From positions 143,760,973 to 143,824,972 of the forward strand of contig JAUPFV010000004.1 of the NCBI GenBank assembly GCA_036936605.1: 64,000 nt of DNA, written 5' to 3'. Every line of letters starts with the position of its first letter. Position 1 is the stretch's first letter. The notes beneath the pieces are model-generated. The model was not told the origin of the DNA. It made no database searches and saw only the letters and a program-made list of their open reading frames with translations. A program made the position numbers and the translations under genes. Shown here in pieces: positions 56,741-64,000 of the stretch. The stretch is from Limnanthes douglasii subsp. nivea. Taxonomy: Eukaryota > Streptophyta > Magnoliopsida > Brassicales > Limnanthaceae.

Positions 56741-59705
56741 ATGTTCATGGCAAGGAACGCTCTGATCAAAGGTGGGTGGCTCAATCTATCTGAACTAGAG
56801 AAAGCACAAAAAGTCGAAAGAGAAAGGCGCATTGCAGCAGGCTTACCCACTTCCCCCATCGACAAACCAGCATTCTCAGCTACAGAGTCTGACCAGGGTT
56901 CTTTCTCCACACAGGGTGTCAAACCGAAGAGGTTGTTTCAAACCAATATTTCCCCTATCATCTCAGGTTCTTCGGTTCAAGAGTCAGAACCCACAGTTGA
57001 GCCAGGTTTAACAGTTACCAGTTTTAAAAAACCGTCCCCATTCTTAGCCATGGGGTCAGATGCTGAAACTTCTCCTCACAAGCTGGTTGATCGAAGAAAC
57101 AGTCGGCTTGTCAAAGGGCAGGCTTCCAAGAGCACCCCTTCGAAATCGGGGGCCAAGGATAACAGTACAGGGTCAGAGGTACCCATCAAAGCACCCAGGG
57201 ACAGGCTGTCCGGTCCGGAGGCCACTGGCTCAAGTCCCCGAAGAGAAACGTCTATATCAGAGCCCCAACCGGAGGCTAGAATCCAGGAGAGTACTGAAGC
57301 TCATCAGTCCGGAAGTCAGGCTGATCCAACTCCAAACCTCCCCCTCACAACAACAACTGAAAATCCTTCCTCAATCATGGAGAAAATAATAGAGGACTCT
57401 ATCGAGGAGGCTCCATTCGAGTCCGAACCTTCCAGATAGACTAGTGGTGTTGTTGCTGCCCAAAAGGAAAAAGGCAAGGAAAAGCTGTGCTTAAGGCATT
57501 CGGATCTGCCGGGGTGTCTTGAAGGAAAAGTGGGACCTTGTTTCCACAAGGTCAATATTAAATATCTCTTTGCCCTGCAAAAGATCAATTACGCTTTCAT
57601 CCATACAGCTGAGTTGGGCCGGATGCGTACAAAGTGGGGGATTCCGGAGTATGTGAAGATAAGAATCCCCATAGATCCTGAAACCCCCATGGATTGTAAA
57701 CTCAATGAAATAGTCATCTTCACTGAGCTCTTTAACTGGGGTTTAAGGTTCCCCTTGGATCCATAAATAGTTAGGTATTTCCACCTCATCAAGCTCTCTC
57801 CCAGTCAATTAAGCCCCAACGCCTGGTACACACTTATGGCTTGCATCATGGCCTCAAGGCTCTCCGGGATTCCTCTACCTATGGAGGAGTTCGCAGCTGT
57901 GGCCAATCTCTGCAGAAACCACCACATTCCCTTCTATCACTTCAACATGGGTGATGATTATAAAGCAGTGGATGATCTTCTTGAGTCGGAGAGGAACTGG
58001 AGGACTCAATTCCTGTTCGTAAGTGGTGCTTGGGAGAACGGGAGGAAAATCAAAGTAGGAGTCAATCCAAGTCTCCTCACCAGCAGATGGAGGAGTGATC
58101 GTAAGGCTTCTACTTTATATTCTTATTTCTTCTTTTATCAAATTTGTTTAAACTGACTAGTCTTGTCTTTTTCTTAGCAGAACTGCCCAAGGACTTCAAT
58201 GACTACCTAAAGTCCGGGCAGACCACTTGCACCAAGATCAACACTTAGGCTGCTGAAAAGTGGGGAAACCGGTTTCACGATGCTTTCACAGGAGGAAACT
58301 TAGCAACGTCTCACCTCTGGAACACTACTGGCCGGAGGGACTTGACCTGGGAAGAACTCACCACTCCACCCCCTCCGGATGTAGTCCTCAAGAGAACACA
58401 CGAACCGGATGGGACACTTTACTTGCCAGGTCGGGCCAAGGCCCCGAGTAAGATGAAAGGCAAGAAGAAGAAGAGCAAGAAAATGGTAGGTGGAGCTAAC
58501 CCTGCTGAGGTGGAGGAGGCTGTTTCAACAAATCCGGAGGGGCCAGCCTCAAGCCAGATTGATGCTGCTCTCTTAGAAGTGGTAGAGCAGGGGAGTGTTA
58601 GGCAAGAGGTTCAATCCCCAAAACCCCCAAGGGCTCCCAAAAGAGACCGAAAACGGGGAGCTGAAAGCAAGGACAAGGAGGCTAAAAAGAAAAAGACCTG
58701 CAAGGGTGATGAACTTTCTCCCCGACCTCCGGAGCCTCTCCCCCATGTTGATCCTACTGATCCAACACAAGCAGAGGAGATCCCTGGTGATTTTTCAAAC
58801 CGACGAGGTCGGAGGAGGAGACCTTAGTATTGATGGGGTTGATATCACCGGTCTTGATGGGCTTGGTAACTACTTTGCCAACCTCCCCATAGATGATTTT
58901 GTTGGGCCTTACCTCCCTCCGAGTACTTCGAACACCGTCACTTTTAATGGTAAGACTTTTACGGTTTCAAGTGAAAGGGATATTATAGCTCACTCTATAT
59001 TAAGTAGTGTTCAACCGGTGTTTGTGTTGGAGAAGCAAATTCGAAGTCAGGCAGATACTATCAAAGATCTCAAGTCTGATAAAGAGAGACTGTCCGATGA
59101 TCTTCTTACTGCTACTCAACATGCTGACATTCTAAAGGGGGAAAACGAGGAGCTGAAGAAGAACCAAGAGGGGTGGACCACAAAAGTTGCTACTCTAGAA
59201 GACACTATCAAGGAGCTCCAGGAGAAGTTGTCCGGACTAGAGAAAGATCTCACCTCAACGAAAGAGGAGGCCAAGGCCAAGGATCAAGTCATCCACAACT
59301 TGACGAATGACAAGATTGCGCTTGAGAACACGGTGTCCAAGGCTGCAGAGGAGAAAACTGATCTGCTAAGGGAGCAGGAGGCCAAAATTCAGGCCAAGAT
59401 CGATGCTTATGCCAACAACGTGATAGATATTCAAGAGAAAATGTACGCCAAGGTGAGGTCGGACATGGTCCTGCTCTTTCATGAGAAGTTCCCGAAGAGG
59501 AACCTGGGAGATTTATGGCTTCATGTAGAGTACCAAGACCTTCCCTTCCACACCATGGCATGGGGACTTGCATGATTATTCCAGTGCTTCCTCCTCTGAC
59601 GAAGAAGAAGAAAATACTGGGGAGGGCCCTCTCGAAGAAAAAGACGATCCCAAGGGGAAGAAGAAGATAAGGGTTTTTGAGCCATCTTCAAAGGCTCATT
59701 CTTAA
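56741..59705 (+). pseudogene. Antisense extra gene of element B (Transposase_28 domain plus coiled coil), lightly decayed
   Basis: The start MFMARNALIKGGWLNLSELE at 56741 is shared with element A. Exon 1 (56741-58100) holds a Ser/Pro/Glu-rich region to about residue 230 and then the putative gypsy-type transposon domain (Pfam PF04195): NWGLRFPLDP, LSPNAWYTLMACIMASRLSG, DDLLESERNWRTQFLFVSG and WENGRK. An intron at 58101-58180 (GTAAGG, TAGCAG) matches the position of that in element A. Exon 2 encodes a Lys-rich basic stretch (KMKGKKKKSKK), a Pro-rich stretch, a long coiled coil (59020-59470) and an acidic end (HDYSSASSSDEEEE). Damage comprises stops at 57437, 57764 and 58247, a frameshift in a T run at about 58790, and one near 59530. 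It is a separate transcription unit facing pol. Function unknown. Confidence 0.85.
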
Positions 59706-60207
59706 ATTATGAATTATCTTTTCACTTTTATGTTATCTAAACTAAAGTCCTTGGAAGGCCAAGGCATTCTTTTTATTATTGTGTCCGGTATCTGAGCGGA
59801 TAGATCCTTTGCTTTGTTTGACAATTTAAAAGTCCTTGGAAGGCCAAGGCACTTAAGTTATTTTAATGAATATCTTTGTTTTGCACAATTCTCGCATCTT
59901 TTCATAGTTTGTTTCAATTTTGGTGGCTAGTGTTTAAATAGCCCTTAGTTATTTCATAAATAGTCTAAAGTGAGAGTGTTTAAATTCTCCGATGACAAAT
60001 GTTTAAGTGGTCATCATTCTTTTACTTCAATCCGGATGGTGTGACAAAAAACAAAGTAAGAACGCTTCGAATTTTTTTAAGAAGGCATCAGATTTTATTA
60101 AAAAGCCCGGACACCTCATTGAAACCTCCCCGTGCCACCAGGGTAGAAAAGAGTATGCCCCTAAATATTTACATGGATGTTTAAACAAGTAAATATTTAC
60201 ATAGATG

Positions 60208-63200
60208 CTACTCCAAGGACATCCGGAGATGTTCAATATTCCAAGGGTGGGTCAAAACCCTTCCAGCCTGGTCTTCTAGCCAATATGTTCCAGGTTTAAG
60301 CCTTTCAACGACCATATAAGGTCCTTCCCAAGTTGGGGCAAGTTTGCCTAGCAGCTTCTCTTTAATGTGTAAGAAGACTTTCCTCAATACCTTATCCCCC
60401 GGCTGGAAATCCATTCTTTTAATTCTAGAAGCAAACCTACTTCTCATCAAACCTTGATAGTGTGCAGCTCTAAGGTGAGCCTTAACTCGTCTTTCCTCTA
60501 TTAGGTCGAGCTGACCTCTGATTTCCACTTCGTTAGCGTGTTCGGAGAAGTTGTGAACCCGAAATGATGGGAGAGTTGCTTCTATGGGAGCTATTGCATC
60601 CATCCCATAGACCAAGGCAAAGGGTTACTCCTGTGTCCCAGCCCCAGGTGTAGTCCGGTAGGCCCACAAGACCTCTTGTAAATAACTAGGCCACTTCCCA
60701 GCAGCCCCTTCCAAATTCTTCTTTAAACCGGACAATATAGTTTTGTTAGCCACTTCAACTTGCCCATTTGCTTGTGGGTGGAAAGGTGAAGAGAAACAAT
60801 GTTGTATACCCCTTGAGGCACAGAAACTCTCCATTTCCCTATTGTAGAATTGTGGCCCGTTGTCTGTCGTTATTTTTTGTGGAACATCAAATCTGCAACT
60901 GATGTTGGATAAAATGAACTTTATGACAGCTTTTGATGTTGTTCCTGCCAAGTGGGCATCTTCAATCCACTTCGAAAAGTAATCTATAGCAACAATTATT
61001 GTTATGCGCCCTCCGGACGCCATGGGAAGAGGTCCCACCAAATCCAACCCCCATCGAGCAAAAGGTATAGGCTCAGAAATTGACTCTAAAAGGATGGCCG
61101 GGACATGAATTTAATTGTTATATCTTTGGCATGGATCACACCTTCTCACCAGATCCTTAGCATCCTGCATTATAGAGGGCCAGTAATAGCCAGCCAGTAA
61201 AACTCTCCGTGTTAGAGCCCTGAATCCACAGTGAGCTGATCCCTCACCATCATGCAATTCGGAGAGGACTACTTGAGACTCATCATCTCCCAAACATCGC
61301 AAAAGAGGTTTATTGTAAGACTTTTTATACAGAACGTCTCTTAGTATGATAAAACCACGAGCCTTGTGCTTCATTTTTCTTGCTAGTGCTTTATCCGGAG
61401 GCAGGATGCCATCAGAGAGATACTGCAGGAGAGGAAATCTCCAGTCTTGGGGTTGTTTTATCTGTACATCTAAAATTTGTTCCTCTTTACCCATATTAAG
61501 TTGAATGGAAGGGCTCTGCAGTACATGGATCTAAGGATATGGCTCAATGTATGCTATGGTTGCCAATGAATCTGCTAGTTCATTCTCTGCCCGGGGTATA
61601 TGCTCATAAAGAACGCTTTTGAACTTAAGAGCCTCATTTTTAAGAAGTAGTAAATACTTCACTAGTTGCTCCTTTTTGGCCTCAGATTGACCTTGAGCAT
61701 GGTGGATAAGAAGTTGGGAGTCACTCATCAGCTTGACCCTTTTGGCCCCACAAATATAAGCTAACTTTAAACCAGCTATAGCTGCTTCGTATTCGGACTC
61801 ATTGTTGGAAGCCCTGAAAGCAAAACATATAGCCTGATACATTTGGTCACCGTATGGAGAAGTCAAGCACACCCCTGCACCACATCCCATAGTACTAGAT
61901 CCACCATCTGTCCAAACGACCTAGACCTTTTTGTCTTTCATCTCAGTGGTTTGCTCTGAATCCCTGTCAGAGTGGAATTCAACTAAACAATCACCCACAA
62001 CTTGGGCTTTGATTGTTGCTTGAAATGTCTGCCTTTTGGAGAACATTCTTCAAGGGAAAAGATGTCCGGACGATAATATGATGAGCCTGGAAATAAGGCA
62101 TCATCTTCCTTGGAGCTATTACCAAGGCTAACGCTCATTTCTCGAGTTTCAAGTAGCATTTTTTTGTATCTATCAAGCTCTTGCTGATGTAGTATACTGG
62201 ATGGGGGTAGTTATCCACTTCTCTTACCAATACAACACTAATGGCACAACTTGAAACTATCAAGTATACGAAGAGTGTTTCTCCATCAATAGGTTTAAAC
62301 AAAGTCTTGGGGGAAGACGGATGTTTCTTAATTTCATTGAAGGCCTCATCGCACTGGAAGTCTAGTCAAATCTCTTTGCTCCCTTTAGAGTTTGAAAAAA
62401 CAGGGCACATCTGTCCAAAGACCTTGATATGAATCGATTTAAAGCAGCCAACCTCCCAGTCAGCCGTTGTACTTCTTTAACATTCTGAGGAGGCTCCATT
62501 TGGAACAAAGCATTAAGCTGGTCCGGTTCAGGTTGTATCCCGTGCACTCCGAATACACATTTTTCTGGATTTAGCTTCAAATTCACTTTTACCAAGTTGG
62601 AAAAAGTTTCCTGGAGGTCTGCCAAGTGCAGCTTCTCATCCACACTTTTCACCATCATGTCATCAATGTATACTTCCATATTTCTTCTAATTTGATCAGC
62701 AAAGGCTTTGTTTACCAATCTCTGATAAGTAGCCCCAACATTTTTCAATCATACTGGCATCACTTTATAGCAATAAAGACCCATGTCAGTTACAAACGTG
62801 GTATGCTCCTGATCCTTCGGGTCTACTTGAATCTGATTGTACCCGGAGAAAACATCCATAAAGGATAGCAGCTTATTCCCAGAGGTAGAATCTACCAGCT
62901 GATCAATCTGGGGAACTAGATATAAATCCTTCGGGCAAGCCCTATTGAGATCTGTGAAGTCAATGCACATACGCCACTTTTCATTTTTCTTTTTCACCAA
63001 GACCGGGTTGGCAGTCCATAAAGGATATTCAGACTCCTTTATATGCCCCATTTTCGTGAGCCTATCAACTTCTTGAACAATAACATCAGCCTTTTCCTTG
63101 GAAAAATCCCTTCTCTTTTGTACCACATGTGCTATGTCTCTCCGGATGGATAGGTGATGTGATATAATATCTGCTGGAACCCCTGTTACATCAGCATTGC

Positions 63201-64000
63201 ACCAAGAAAAAACATGCTGATGGTCTTTTAAAAACTTCAACATTTTACTCTTCAGTTCGGATGGCATTTTGGACCCTATCTTAACACTTTTTCCTTCTTT
63301 AAAAGAATGTGTTTCAACTTCTTCAACTGGTATCAATACTCCACGGGTCTCTCTGGGGTCATCAATTTCACCCTCACCCCTAGAAAGCCCCTCAAACTGC
63401 TATTCTTCGTTGATACGAACTGCCCTTAACGTCCATGGAGCCAGTGCTGTAGCATAACATTCTCTTGCAACCTTTTGACTGCTTCGGACAACTCCCACTT
63501 GTCCTTGAACAACATATTTCAAACATTGGTGGACTGTCGAGGCCACTGCATGCATCCTAGAGAGCCAAGATCTCCCTAAAATAGCATTATAACAAGTGGG
63601 ACAATCCACCACAATAAAAAGTATCCTGACCATTTTCTTGAAAGGGCCCTATCCCAACAAAACTTCTTCTTCGAATTCCACGATCACATCTACTGAGCTC
63701 CCAGTGAAGCCCACAATTGATCTATCCGAACGCTAAATTACGACTCGATTTTTCATATTTTTGTAAGTGGTTAAGAAGAGGATATTGGCTGAGCTTCGAG
63801 TATCCACCAAGATTCGTCTTATGTCATTGCCCCCAATGGATGCTCCTATGACGACAGCATCTTCATGAGGACCAGTTATATCTCTTAAGTCATCTTCATC
63901 AAAAAAAATGAATGGAAATGGAATTTGTGCCTGATAAGATGTCATGCCTTCTTCTAGCTGGGTGGCTAAAGTATGAACGTGCCTCTTCCTTGAAGAAGCA
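60208..64000 (-). pseudogene. Ty3/gypsy pol of element B (protease to integrase), point nonsense mutations
   Basis: Protease at 63945-63400 reads ILVDTRSSANILF (the DTG active site is now DTR), then VDCPTCYNAILGRSWL. RT at 63336-62362 has KWRMCIDFTDLNRACPKD, LLSFMDVFSGYNQIQ and the active site YIDDMMVK. RNase H (62340-62060) lies in a shifted frame. The second RNase H-like domain is at 61920-61531 (DGGSSTMGCGAG, NESEYEAAIAGLKLA). The integrase zinc finger and core, 61494-60625, read CGFRALTRRVLLAGYYWPSI, AIDYFSKWIE, TTDNGPQF and GQVEVANK, so D, D and E are present. The C-terminal part ends at 60208. In-frame stops sit at 63733, 63400, 62749, 62362, 61531, 61111 and 60625. The frame is otherwise constant apart from the RNase H section. 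Confidence 0.9.

Larger units (their letters stand above)
56080..64000 (-). mobile_element. Element B: Tat-type Ty3/gypsy retrotransposon, cut by the window edge
   Basis: In the sense (minus) direction the window shows the protease, RT, RNase H, second RNase H-like and integrase parts of pol (63945-60208). An antisense gene (56741-59705) and the presumed 3' LTR (about 56085-56560) follow. Gag and the 5' LTR lie beyond 64000. The order equals that of element A. The pol domains keep one reading frame almost throughout, broken mainly by single stop codons, so element B is younger than A and C. The left limit is approximate because the partner LTR is outside the window. Confidence 0.85.

Overview
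The window looks like a stretch of AT-rich heterochromatin from a flowering plant, probably a eudicot. The evidence is plant-type Ty3/gypsy retrotransposons of the Tat lineage, plant L1-type LINEs, hAT elements, a Mutator-like element (MULE) carrying a plant mobile domain (PMD) gene, and a decayed copy of a plant 14-3-3 gene. I see no single-copy host gene that is clearly intact, no rRNA or tRNA gene, and nothing bacterial. The species cannot be named from the sequence alone.

Layout from left to right. About 1795-9050 holds a very decayed Tat-type retrotransposon on the + strand (element C). Its pol remains lie at 1795-4180 and an antisense extra gene at 4980-8195. A LINE 3' fragment follows (9780-12000), then a degenerate minisatellite (12460-12850) and a foldback element (13250-13656). 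A second LINE (15060-16220 plus 27224-27650) is split by an 11-kb Tat-type element on the - strand (element A, 16221-27223) with both LTRs. A 661-bp non-autonomous hAT element with a perfect 8-bp target duplication sits inside element A's gag. A long, decayed LINE with both ORFs covers 28500-34285.

The best preserved and most interesting unit is a 9.3-kb MULE at 36350-45673. It has 43-bp terminal inverted repeats (42 of 43 match) and a perfect 9-bp target duplication. It carries four genes: a three-exon PMD protein (566 aa); two small paralogous acidic proteins arranged tail to tail, each with E2F-like GCGGGA motifs and a TATA box upstream; and a three-exon transposase (966 aa) in which FAR1-type zinc finger, MULE catalytic, SWIM and OTU-protease domains lie on one chain. 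GC-rich nested palindromes built on ACGCCA/TGGCGT recur at three places between or inside its genes, including a perfect 57-bp inverted repeat.

To the right lie a TTF-zinc-finger hAT remnant with a duplicated filler of unknown origin (46693-50482), a 14-3-3 pseudogene fragment (51440-51778), a LINE RNase H fragment (52030-52620) and a BED-finger hAT pseudogene (53830-55420). The left part of a third Tat-type element (element B, about 56080-64000, - strand) runs off the right edge.

A recurring theme is the Tat-type design. Gag-pol is read in one direction, and a separate intron-containing gene of the Transposase_28/coiled-coil type lies downstream on the opposite strand. All three copies show it, and A and B share the intron position and the start sequence. 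The MULE and the Tat elements thus both carry accessory genes whose role in transposition or in escape from silencing is unknown.
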